Origin: Eucommia ulmoides
Lineage: Eukaryota; Streptophyta; Magnoliopsida; Garryales; Eucommiaceae
Length of the DNA stretch: 64,000 bases
Assembly: GCA_016647705.1 (NCBI GenBank)
Contig: CM028327.1
Coordinates: forward strand, 41,912,517 to 41,976,516
Direction: 5' to 3'
In this document: positions 1 to 10,860 of the stretch, one piece after another
How positions within the stretch are numbered: the stretch's first letter is position 1
Layout of the letters: each line of letters begins with the position of its first letter
Program-made: the position numbers and the translations under genes
The notes under the pieces: model-generated
The model's database searches: none
Told to the model about the DNA's origin: nothing
The model's input: only the letters and a program-made list of their open reading frames with translations

Positions 1-129
1 AAGTAACACGAAATACTACCTCTTTTCTTTTCTTTTTTTTTTTTTTTTTTTTAATGGTAAGTTTTATCTAGTTCCACTTTAGGTGCTTGATTAGTCATTT
101 CCTCATACTATCTTAAGGATGTGTTCCTT

Positions 130-245
130 GACATAAGTCTAGTACGTTTATGATTTCACTCCTGAAATCTGTTCAGAGTTGTTTTTCTGGAGAATCGAAC
201 CTAAACCCATTGACACACAAAAATGATATCTTCATTTACCAAGTG
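130..245 (-). mobile_element. possible tRNA-derived SINE fragment
   Basis: Read on the minus strand, this stretch has a sequence like the pol III B box (GGTTCGATTCTCC, near 193) preceded by an imperfect A-box-like TTAACCACTTGGTAAAT. That order and spacing fit a plant SINE head. No tail or target duplication was identified, and the A box deviates from consensus, so this is a weak call. Confidence 0.25.
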
Positions 246-260
246 GTTAAATACTTACAT

Positions 261-483
261 GAATGGGTCTAAAAAATTGCCAAATTACAAGAAGGGATCC
301 CCCTTTTTTCTTTTTTACCGTTTTGGGTCTAACCGGCCGTCCCACGGCTGGTTTCCTATTTTTTATTTTATTTTATGAAACCGGCCTTGGGACAGCCGGT
401 TTCACATTTGGGGCCTGCCATGGTGGCAGGCCCTTCCCCCCCCCACCCCCCACCCCATTCCCATATATATATATATATATATA
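261..483. repeat. palindrome-rich repeat cassette, left copy
   Basis: Three near-perfect GC-rich palindromes sit in T-rich spacers: 331-354 (AACCGGCCGT...), 377-403 (GAAACCGGCC...) and 411-433 (GGGCCTGCCATGG...). A C-rich run and a TA microsatellite follow. The same arrangement, with the same spacer wording (AAATGGGTCTAACCGG), recurs at 55.5-56.05 kb. The cassette ends in the TA tract exactly where the Helitron-like 3' end begins, and the repeat appears to resume at about 7616. Not coding. Confidence 0.6.
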
Positions 484-513
484 TTAACGTATAACCCGTA
501 CCTAAAGGCACGG

Positions 514-3500
514 TGTGAAACAACGAAAACAAAAATAAAATAAAAAATAATATATTTTTTTTGTCATATTTTTTTTTTTGATATACAATATTTTGCACTT
601 ATTTAATTTGAATATCAATAATAACTAATAATTGAACATTAATAATAATTAACAATCGAGACTAAAACTTATACCGATATAAAATAGGAGATAACACGGG
701 TTATATGCAAATAATAAATAAATTGTATTGTGAATTATATGAGAAAATAGGTATCAATTCATCCACATTGCCTATTCCCAATAGTTATATTGAAACCAGA
801 GACACACACACACACACACACAGAGAACTAAAAAAACCGAGAGAGACAACTTAAAAAACTTAATCAATTAAACATTTACCCGTACCATAATCATTACAAC
901 TCAAGCAACAATAACTATAATTAAAACTAAATAAAATATGCAAAGAAAATAGAGAATTTCAAAAATTAATAATCAATTGAACTTCATGAAATATAAACAT
1001 TATAAATCAAACAAAATATAAATTTCCTCTTGAAACTAAATAAAATTTATAGAGAGAGAATTTCAAAAAATATTGATCATGAACTTCTTCTAATACCTAA
1101 CTTTACAAATCGAGCACAATGTCAAGCATAAGACTATTACATGTTGAAAGTAAACAAAATTTATAGAGAGAGATTTTTAAAAAATATTGATCAACTAAAC
1201 CTCATTTAATACCATAAGCATCACAAATAAAGCACTATTTTAAATTGAACAAATTATAAAATACAAAATTGCCATGAACCCAAAAATGAAGTAAAAATCT
1301 TTTATCATACAATAAAATGTTCAATACAAATTTAAATATTTTTTTTTTTTTTGAGATAATCACATTTGTTCAAGTAAACACTAATTTGTAATATAACTTA
1401 TCCACAATCCAACTCAATAAATAATGATATAAAATAAATTCAATACAAACACATTAACACATTTTCCTTCTTAATTGCCCAACTTTTGGTGGCAACAATT
1501 CTTACATCAAGAAAAAAACTTCATCCTCAAACTCATTGTTCCATGTTGAGTGCCAACAACCATTGTTGAACATGTGGAATAACAAAACTTTGTAACTGAC
1601 TATAATCATAACTGATGAGACAGAATTCAAGCGCATTAATTAATGGTTGATATGAAAAAATTGTTTGAAAAAAACTCTAAAATAAACTTTCAAGTAAATC
1701 AATCACATTGAAACATTACTTCAAGAAACATTAGCACAAAATATTATGGCTTAATAGACATGATTAAGCCAAGGCGATGTAAACAAACCTAGTCCTTAAT
1801 GGCCAAGGTGATGTAATAACACTCCAATCATATATGAGAAACACAGTGAAAAAAAAAATAGAAGGCTGCTACCACCCATAATGTTTATATCAATTGACGA
1901 ACACCATCAAATTTTTGCATACAAGTTGGTGCAAATTAAAATTTACCAGAAATTTTGTAGGCTAAGTCAAGCAGCTGAATTCCTCAACATAAGTTAATGG
2001 AAGTTCGTCATCACTTGCCGGTCTCACATCTGTACAAACTGGAACCAATTCAATATGCATAATTTAATGGAACAATTATGAAACAAATATAATTATTTTC
2101 CCAATACCCCAACCTGTAGCACCTATCATCATATTTCTTTAGAATTGTATTTTACACCAAGCAACTTAGAACATAAACAAAAATACAAAAACAAAGATAA
2201 AATGTTTTTGTTTTATTCTCTGCTTTTCTAGAAACAGAACGTAAACATATTTTTTTGCTCCAGATTCTTGTTTGTGTTCCAAATTATGTAGGAACATTAG
2301 AAAACAATTGCTACCTAAAAGAATTGTAAACAATAACCATGATACAATTATCTATAATGGTCAGTGTAAATAGTCATTGTTCATTGTAAGTGATCAAACT
2401 AAAACCTATTTCTGTTCCCAAAATAGAAATTGGGGAACTAATCCATTTTCTTCCCTGCAATTTCGTTATAGAAAAACCTAGAAAAGGGAAAAAAACATTG
2501 AAACAATCAAACGGGGCCTTAACGGCAAATTATCACTAAATTGTTCCCTTATTTCAACAAAATTCATCACAATACCCTTACCAACAAAACTTATCCCAAA
2601 GTATTTCGATTTAAACATAAAATGGTAAAAAATAATTATTTTATTAAAGATCTAATTTTTAAGGGAATTTTTTTCTAAACACTAAAACAAATTTAATTAG
2701 CTTAGTCATATTACTAACTGAAATCATTTAGGAATGATTGCAAAATCTACTAAGATTTGTTTAAGAATGTTTCCAAATCTAGATTTTTGAATGATTAAGT
2801 GTAAAAAAAACTTAGAATGATGCTACTGTTAAAAAGGTAAAATGATTTTGTAGCTAAAAGAACCTATATGAGCAAATACAACTATATAAAAGTAGAAGTA
2901 TAGGGTAAAAAAAACAACTAAAATATCATACCTTGCATCAATCTAGATAACAAATCCTAAATTTCTAAACCCCTGAATGCACTATTTGAAATACAAACAA
3001 AACCATTATCAAAGAGATGATTAAAATTTCAGAATCCAATGTGCAAGAAGATATATGAAAATAAAATTTGAGTTAACAAAAGACTTAACTGAGGAAATAA
3101 AAATCATGGTCCCGGTCAATTAAATAATAATTAGTGAAAATAAAATTTGAGTTCACAAAAGACTTAGTTGAAGAAACAAAAATTGTGGTCTCGGTTAATC
3201 GACTAATAAAAACTAATCCAATATGCTCTCATCATGAAAATAGAACTAAAATATAATGAAATTAGAGGTCAAAATTCTGTCAGAAGTATACTACTAAATG
3301 AAGAAATAAACTAATAAACAAAGTACACTACCAAATGGATGTAACGATACACTAAAGCAATATATTCAATGTCTAAAGATGATTAAGCACAAAGAAAGTA
3401 TTTAGTAGATCATCGCTGGAGATCACCAAAATTATAAATACAACAATGCAAACCAAGAGTTTTGAGAGACATGTATCCATAACTACAGAGGCATCGAACA

Positions 3501-4340
3501 TGTGCTTAGATACAAAAATTATAAAGCTACCATTGAAAAACCATGTTCAAAGGAACACATGGCATGGGTGTGGCCATTTGAGGTTTATTTCTTTGATTAT
3601 CTAATAACCCATATTAAATTATAAAGAGCTAAAGTAATTTGAAAAAGTAACCCAAACAATGGTTGAGAAGGGGGAGGGGCAGGACTGTCCAAAAGATAAT
3701 GAAAAGTGAAAACTAATGAATAATCAGATCAAACTCAGTTCAAATCTCACATTCACTTGAAAACAAAAATCAACCATTTTATCTGTTAGGACTTCGGAGC
3801 AAACAATTGAGCATTTACCATTTTAAGAGACAATAACATGCTTAGAAAAAACTACAAAAAAATAAAATGAATTTATTTATTTGATTTAACCAAGCAAAAC
3901 TTATTTAGGGGGTGAAAAAAACACGTTAGAATTCAAAAAATTAATTGCTGCAATGCATAATAGAAATCAACAAAAGAAAATATTTTCAAAATATTCACTA
4001 AATTCAGACCATGAAATTCACACCTGGACAGGATGTATCGCATTCTTAGGTCACGTGGGCTTGTATTTTATCACCTACTGACCAACGATCACTTCGCTCC
4101 ATCTGTTTCTCTTCTGTTCCATGAATTTTGTTCTAAAAATGAAACAATAACCAGAAATACCAAAAACTATTGAATACTACCCGATTGATCAAAGAACCAA
4201 AAAAGAAAAGCAATCTAAAAGTGATTTACCAAATAGTTGAACTTTCAAACAAAAGCGATCTCCGTCCTCGGTCTTCCTATCAAGAGAAAAAAAGAGAAAA
4301 GCTTAAATATTTTACTAAACAAATGTCAGGAGATTCAGCT
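514..4340. other. A+T-rich interior of the Helitron-like insertion, no gene seen
   Basis: About 3.8 kb with no reading frame worth calling. It contains a short CA tract (803-822), short direct repeats such as TATAGAGAGAGA with flanking text (1050-1170), and paired sentences repeated near 3060-3190 (GAAAATAAAATTTGAGTT...). Base composition and lack of coding signal suggest intronic or transposon filler. Confidence 0.5.
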
Positions 4341-4371
4341 TTCACAAAGATAGAAATTAATTGGTATTCAC

Positions 4372-4510
4372 CTTCTTCACCCTGCATTTCTGGCGGAGAC
4401 GACATCGCTGACGTGGACGGCAACGGGTTCAGCGACGGTGGTGCTTTATGTTCGCAGCCTGATCTGAGAAACATAGGGTTACCCGAGACGATATCATCGA
4501 TAATCACCAT
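4372..4510 (-). other. first-exon-like open frame inside the Helitron, unrecognised
   Basis: On the minus strand an ATG at 4510 opens about 46 codons (starting MVIIDDIVSG) that end at a good donor (GAAG|GTGAATACC) at 4371-4370. GC content is higher than the surroundings and the upstream side (4530-5060) is GA-rich like a plant 5' leader. This is how a captured host first exon would look. I do not recognise the protein and no following exon was identified. A similar arrangement lies in the Helitron at 45.5 kb. Confidence 0.3.
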
Positions 4511-4599
4511 AGCCTGCCTACTCGATGCGTACCTGTGAAATTCGTACAGCTAAACAGAGGAAATCTGAGAAGGGAGGGAGACAGAGAGGGCTTTGTAAT

Positions 4600-4835
4600 T
4601 GCGTACACCACAAATCAGTTAGGGCTTCACAATTACAAATCGCAGATCTTGAGGAGAGGAATGGGGACGGATCGCAAATCGGGAGAGGGAGAGAAGGCTT
4701 CACATCGCAGATCTGGGAGAGAAGGGTGATGATAGACTGCAGATCGGGAGGTGGGAGAGAAGGCTTGGCAATCGCATATCGCAGATTGGGGATGGGATCA
4801 TATATATCGCAAATCGCCATGGTTGTAACAAAACA
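4600..4835. repeat. short degenerate repeats of ATCGCAGATC type
   Basis: The words ATCGCAGATC, ATCGCAAATCG, GATCGGGAG and AGAAGGCTT recur five or more times within about 200 bp, giving overlapping open frames in several phases that look like repeat artefacts rather than a gene. Confidence 0.5.
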
Positions 4836-5159
4836 ATGATGGAGGCGGATAGTGCGATAATGGCGATGGCTCAAAGGAAGGTGAATCATTTGGGAAGGCG
4901 TAGCAGAATCAGCAAGATGAAGAGTTGGTGGTCGCGACGGTGTTTGTTGCAATGGCGATGGCGATGAGCGCAAGATGGAGCAGAGAGCGAGAGGGGGGAT
5001 GGATTTTGTCACCTCCCACCCCGGGCACCCGTTACCCATGGGGCCGGCGTGACGTCGACACGACATCACCTGGGCGACAAACCAAAACTAGAAAGCAACA
5101 GAATGCATTCATAATTATACAATCACAAAATCAGGTCATAAAACAGTTTCTTTAACTAG

Positions 5160-7300
5160 GGACACACCCATCCCTGATATTTTAAATACAGCAAAAGGTA
5201 AAAACGACAATGAACCTCTGCTAGGTTCGCCTCAGGCCACACTTCCCAAAATTCTCCCTCGTAAACTGCTGACGGACTCTACCCAGTGCCAGTAGGGGAC
5301 CGACTCCTAGCTATTTCGCCTGCAAGTGTACTGCCTTCTTTTAATAAAATATTCTTTACATAATAATACATTCTAAATAATACATCATTTAAATATGGAT
5401 CAAGCACAAATATCTAGATGTCACATAGCGTGTAAAAGTCTTCACAATATATGTAGTGAAAATAAAGCAATATTTATAAGTTCTATTTCAAAACTATCCA
5501 GTATAAATATCCTACTGATCATCACAATAAAATAATAAATCACCCAGTATGAATAAACATCACATCTCAAACCACCACTCCACCACAACATACACTGGCT
5601 AGCCATAGTGATCGTTTTAATCTTACGATCGGGAGTTGCAACGGTACCGTAACATTCGTAGGAATGCCTTCCTACGAAATATCCACACTCCTTTTTGGGG
5701 AGAAACATAATCAACACCCCTTACGGGGAGAAACATAATCCACACCCCTTACGGGGAGAAATATAATCCACTCGTATCTAACGAAAATTATTTTTAAGCC
5801 TTCTTTAGAAACAAACACAATTCCAAAAACCCTACTTGATCCACATCATTTATGAAATCGTACAGTATAAGCAAACACATATGTCATTATATATATACAG
5901 AAAACAGTTTGGCAAGAAGACAGTATACTCACCTCGCTTCTTGTGCTACAATAACTGCACCGTCCAAAGCCTACTAAGATGCTAGCGTTTGCGAACCTAG
6001 TAAAGATAGAGCCTAAATTAATATTTTACGCAAAATAATCAAATCATGCCATGCAGACCCTAAGTTCCGAAATTTTCCATTTCCCCTATTTTACTTATGA
6101 AAATTACTGTTTCGGGTAATTTTTATCTCATTAAAATAATTACCTAAAATTTAGTAATATACACGGTCCCAATTTATCATTCCGATTCCGAAATTTTAAT
6201 GCTAGAATTCAATTCAATAACCTGGAATAAACTTAACGGAAAACGTTACTCATCCCGAATCGTTCATGGGCCAAGAAATAGGTTTTTAATTCTTTTCGGG
6301 GTGGTCTGCGCAAATTCCTTTTTTTTTTTTTTTTTTTTTCCTGTTTCCGTTTTCTGTTTGATGTCAGTCCGCCGACCACCCCTTTCGATCACACACCCAC
6401 CGTCCGTCGCCGTTGGCCGACCACTCGCACACGTTACAGGGCTGAACAAACGAACACACACACACACACACATACACTCACGTCAACACGGACGCTGCAA
6501 CAACGCCGACCACCGCCACCGTCTGCAACCGTCGTCGGCGAGCTGAACAAACACACGCACACGGTCCTCACACACACACACTCACTCCGCCAGCGACCCA
6601 ACAGTGCCACCGATGACCCCCCACACCTACCCATCTGATGAACAGTACACACCCATGCACACTCTACCACCGTCGGCTGGCGACCAACGACAGATCACCC
6701 ACACCCAAAACTCACACGATCACAAACTCCACCGGCACATGCACACTAAAATACACCTACAACGTACCAAAATATCTCACCACCGACACCACCGTGACAA
6801 TCGCCGGGTATACGTCACCGACCCCCCCCACCGCCGAACCTTTACCGACCAACTCAAAACCCTCATGCATGCATACACCCACCAAAAGTAGAGAAAAATA
6901 CTCATAAATACTCACCAGACGATGGAGACGGACGGCGATCGATCACACCGTTGACGATCTCACCCCCACGGCCGCCGAGCGAACCACCGAAAATTCACAC
7001 GATCGCTTCAAAGCAGCGGCCACAGGAACACACACATGCAGCCACGAGATACACGCTCTGCTCTCTCACTGGCGGAACGCCGATCACGGAGCCCCGACGT
7101 CCTCCTCCGATCCTCTCTCTCTCTCTCTAGATTTTTTTTTTCTAATTTCGAACGCAACGGAGCTGTTTGATCAGTGCCCATGCACAAAAGGAGTATATAT
7201 TGCATGGATATAGTGGTGGAGAACGCTCCTAGCCTGCCACGTTGCCCCTCTGTCCTTTTCCCATTCTGGCGGTCTCGCACGCACGGCGTCGCGTGTGTTT
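5160..7300. other. LTR-like and leader-like noncoding DNA inside the Helitron-like insertion
   Basis: 5600-5770 holds the phrase ATCTTACGATCGGGAGTTG, followed by three direct repeats of CCTTACGGGGAGAAA (about 5690-5765). The near-identical lead-in TTAGGATCGGGAGTT precedes 40-bp subrepeats at 41.88 kb, so both are probably relatives of one LTR-type repeat. 6320-6350 is a T tract. 6440-6880 is CA-rich, producing spurious His/Thr-rich frames. 7100-7130 is a CT tract next to a T run. No convincing gene was seen. Confidence 0.4.
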
Positions 7301-7615
7301 AAGTTTTTTTTTTAATTACTCTTTCCCCCCTCTAATTTCTTAAAGCCTTCTTTATGAGTTCAACTTAACATTTATAAGTTTCTAAAATGGTAATTTGATC
7401 CCTAACATTTTCAATTTTTAATTTCTAATTGGCAATTATTTATGACGTACGTTTTACGATTTAGGTTTTACAGATTTCCTGAATGAGGGAGAGGAGAGAT
7501 GCGGCGGCTGTTGGTACTTGGTAACCTTAATTCAAATTGATTTGATCTAACGGTTATCAATATCTCTTTATAAGTATGTCTCTTGATCCGACGACCCTCT
7601 TTATAAGTGAAATGA

Positions 7616-8107
7616 TTTATTATATATATATATATATATATAATAAATTGAAAGTTTATTTAATATTTCAAAATTAAAAATTAAATATAAATTATAATTA
7701 TTTGGTAAATATAATTAATTTTAAAAACTATTAACAAAAATAATAATAAAAATTGTTTTTTTAAACCCTTTTACCATAAAAACGCACTTCCTTTATAAAA
7801 CATAAGTTTTCATGGACGAAAGTGCCAACAATAAAAGAAAAATAGAAAATAAAATTAACACTTTTTAATTGAAAGTGAGTTTCAGGGATGAAAATGTTAA
7901 AAAAAAAAAATTGAAATTAAAATTAAATAAAGGGACAAAAATGTAATTAATATTTTATAATTGAAACCCAAATTTTTAGGGATGAAAGTGAAAAACAAAT
8001 AGGGGTGAAAATATAATTAACACTTTTTAGTTGAAACCCAAGATTTCAAGAACGAAAGTGAAAAAAAAAAACTAAAATTAAATAATGGGCCGAAAATGTA
8101 ACTTTTA
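7616..8107. repeat. repeat body linking the palindrome cassette to the 186-bp array, left copy
   Basis: After a TA tract (7621-7641) this A+T-rich stretch matches 56.07-56.75 kb closely in wording (for example ATTTAATATTTCAAAATTAAAAATTAAATATAA split by small changes, and ATGGACGAAAGTGCC). It then leads into the tandem array, as in the right copy. Noncoding. Confidence 0.55.
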
Positions 8108-9178
8108 AATAATCGACAAAGTTGGTAGGATGAGTTGTTTTGTAGACGATGCAGTTTTTTTTTTTTTGTTGCAATTTTGAGTTAATAAAAGATGATTTAT
8201 TCGTAACCGTAATGAATCAAATTTTTTTGTACGTAAATTGTGTTCCTCAGACTACGTAATTAAACTTTGAAAAGTAAAAACGGACAAACAAATAACTTTT
8301 AAATAATCGACAAAGTTGGTCGGTTGAGTTGTTTCGATGACGATGCAGTTTTTTTAACAAATTTGACTTAAAAAAAGATGGTCTATCCGCAACCGAAATA
8401 AAACAAAAAAATTTCTACATAAATTGGTTTCCCAAGACTACTTAATAAAATTTAAAAATGTCAGAACGGACTAGTGAATAATTTTTAAATAATCGTCAAA
8501 ATTGGTCGGATGAGTTGGTTCTGATTTTTTTTTTGGCAACTTTGAGTTAACAAAATATGGTCTATCCGTAACCAAAATTAACCCAATTTTTTTTTTGTAC
8601 GAAATGTGCATTCCTAAGAGTACGTAATAAAACTTAAAAATGTCAGAACGGACTATTGAATATTTCTTAAATAATCATCAAATTTTGTCAGATGAGTTGG
8701 TTCTGCAGTTTTTTTTTTTTGATAACTTTGAGTTAACAAAAGTTGGCCTATCCATAATCGAATGAACCCAATTTTTTTTGTACATAAAGTATGTTCCTAA
8801 GAGTACATAATAAAACTTAAAAAAGTCAAAATAGACTAGTGAATAACTTTTAAATAATCGTCAAAGTTAGTCGGATGAGTTGTTTCTGAAGTTTTTTTTG
8901 GCAACTTTGAGTTAAAAAAAATGGTCTATCCGTAATCGAAATGAACCTAATTTTTTTGTACATAATCTGGGTTCCTAATAGTACGTAATAAAACTTAAAA
9001 ATGTCAAAACGGTCTAATTAATATTTCTTAAATAATCGTCAAATTTGGTCGGATGAGTTGGTTCTGCAATTTTTTTTTTGCAACTTTGAGTTAACAAAAG
9101 ATAGTCTATCTGTAACCGAAATGAACTCAATTTTTTTGCACATAAACTATGTTACTAAAAGTACATAATAAAACTTAA
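8108..9178. repeat. tandem array, about 6 units of 170-194 bp (left copy of the 186-bp repeat)
   Basis: The anchor word AATAATCG(T/A)CAAA occurs at about 8108, 8302, 8488, 8669, 8863 and 9031. Each unit contains in order: TTTTTAAATAATCG, GGATGAGTTG, GATGCAG + T run, AACTTTGAGTTAAC, GGTCTATCCGTAACC, a T run + GTAC, and TACGTAATAAAACTT. Units are more diverged than those at 57-59 kb. The array stops abruptly at 9178 against gypsy sequence. Confidence 0.75.
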
Positions 9179-9896
9179 GTACCTTTTGGCGTGATGAATG
9201 ACGTCCCCTCTTCATCCTGTTGATTCATACGGATTTGGTTGTAACCCGAATAAGCGTCCATCATGGATAAGCGTTGGTGCCCAACCGCAGCATCAACCAT
9301 ATGATCAATCTTCGGCATAGGGTAACAATCTTTAGGACATGCTTGATTCCCGTAAAATCTACGCATATTCTCCATTTTCCATTCTTCTTTTTAACAAGAA
9401 CAGGATTAGCCAACCATCTAGGGTATGTTACTTTCCTTATGTGACCAATGGTAAGCAATTTCTTTACCTCAGCTTCAATTACCTGTTCTTTCTCTGGACT
9501 GAACGTTCTCCGTTTTTGCCGAACTGGTAGATATGGTCTACTAATGTCCAAGCGATGGACTGACACGTCAGGACTTATCCCTATCATGTCAGACGATGAC
9601 CAAGCAAAAGTATCCAAGTTCATTTGAAGCAGTTCTTTGATCTCAGCTTCCTCAGTCTGGTTTAACGATTTGCCAATCATAAGCTTCTGAGTTCCGTTAT
9701 TGAAAGTTATTTGCTTAACCTGCTCAACAGGTTGAATTACACTGGCATGTTTTCTAAAATCATCAATCTCTCCTGTTGATTTTGTCAGCTGACCTGCTTC
9801 ATGAACCTTCTTTAATTGCTATAAAGCAAGGCTTTTACCCTTTATAACTATGGCAAAACACTGTCTTGAGGAAGCCTGATCTCCTCTAATGACTGC
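9179..9896 (-). pseudogene. Ty3/gypsy polyprotein fragment (pre-RT linker and N-terminal reverse transcriptase), broken
   Basis: Minus-strand translation from ATG 9896 begins MAVIRGDQASSRQC, a segment typical of the protease-RT linker of plant gypsy elements, and meets an in-frame TAG soon after. It then runs through an open frame with the motifs LVKKKNGKWRICVDF (RT block) to about 9345. There a frameshift moves the reading to a second frame with CYPMPKIDHMVDA and DAYSGYNQI, which are canonical gypsy RT blocks. The rest of RT (YxDD), RNase H and integrase are absent. The 3' limit coincides with the end of the tandem array. It cannot be functional. Confidence 0.85.
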
Positions 9897-9899
9897 CAT

Positions 9900-10860
9900 T
9901 TAACAAGTCAAACGTTTGACTTATTTGATCGACCGTTTGACCTCACTTTTAAATTAAAATTACAATGATCAAATAAATTAAAATTAATAAACAAATAAAG
10001 TTTTCTTTATAAAAAAATAAAATTAAGAAGAAAAAAAAGAGTAAAAGCTAAAAAAAATGTTCAAAGTCAAATAATGGTAAAATTTTAGGGGGTATAAAGT
10101 GTCAAAAACCCTTTTCAAAAACCCACTTTCATTCTTTTCGGATACTCTCCTCTCTCTCTATTAGCAACTCTATGTCTCTCATCTCTCTCTCTGTTAGCAA
10201 CTAAAAAAGGGAATTAAAGCATGTTTGATAAAAAAATAAATATAAGTGGTTAAAACTGGTTATATTAAGTAACTAATTAATTAAGTTTGTTTGATAAATG
10301 TAATTAGTATCACTTAATTAATTAAGTTAATTTAAAAATTAAGTCAAAATGTAAGTAAAAAATTAAGTCAAGATCCCTTCACTTAATGTATTTTGCTTAA
10401 TGCACTCCATTATTTTTCACTTAAAAAAATTATGTTTTAACTATTTTACCCTTGATTCTTTATGAGGGTTTAATTAGAGTTAGGATTAATGAGAATTTGA
10501 TTAATTTTGGATTATTTATGGTTTTAATTTTACTTTATATTTAAATTATTGTTATAATTTAATTAAGCAATCAAACTAAATAAAAAATACATATTTTTGG
10601 GTTAATTTTTACTTTTAATTTTAATATAATTTTTTTAAAAAAATGGCACCCTGATTTTATTGTTTTGTTCTTTTTTTTTTTTTTTTTTTTTCCATATTAT
10701 CTTGATTCAAAGGTAATTATATAAATGAAATAATTTTCAGTATATAAATCTTGTACTTGTCAAACAAATAAAAAAAAAAAAAAACAATTTAATATGGGCC
10801 CAAGGCCCACTATCATATTGTACATATACCCATTCAACATCTCTTTTTTTATTAAAAACT
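9900..10860. other. intergenic A+T-rich DNA, no gene seen
   Basis: Contains CT-rich stretches with the direct repeat TCTCTCTCTGTTAGCAACT / CTCTCTATTAGCAACT (10150-10205) and alternating AATTAATTAAG words (10260-10340). A T run lies at 10671-10692. The words GCATGTTTGATAAA (about 10219) and CTTGTCAAACAAAT (about 10755) are opposed and could be the ends of a MITE, but I could not define a target duplication. Confidence 0.3.

Larger units (their letters stand above)
484..7615 (-). mobile_element. Helitron-like insertion, minus orientation (about 7.1 kb)
   Basis: The minus-strand 3' end carries a hairpin (CCGTGCCT...AGGTACGG, 495-513) followed by GTTATACG and TTAA, then T. This is the layout of a Helitron 3' terminus (hairpin, about 10 nt, CTRR, host T). 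Two other copies at 42.47 and 48.2 kb have the same end with CTAG or TTAG. Sequence just inside (about 600-690) shares the phrase TACCGATATAAAAT with those copies. The 5' end is proposed at 7615, where the minus strand reads A|TCATTTCACTTATAAAG. The flanking palindrome/array repeat continues on either side when compared with its copy at 56 kb, which supports these limits. No Rep/helicase was seen, so it is non-autonomous. The 3' end is good; the 5' end is inferred. Confidence 0.55.

Noticed and set aside
263-598. Short open frames on both strands over the palindromes and C/TA tracts
   Set aside because: They mirror palindromes and simple repeats, have no recognisable motif, and overlap in opposite strands.
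4518-5155. Overlapping frames of 64-183 codons on both strands
   Set aside because: Generated by ATCGCAGATC and GA-rich repeats; no domain, and the frames contradict each other.
6199-7280. His/Thr/Cys/Val-rich frames on both strands
   Set aside because: They translate CA and T tracts (HTHTHTH, CVCVCV) and are not proteins.
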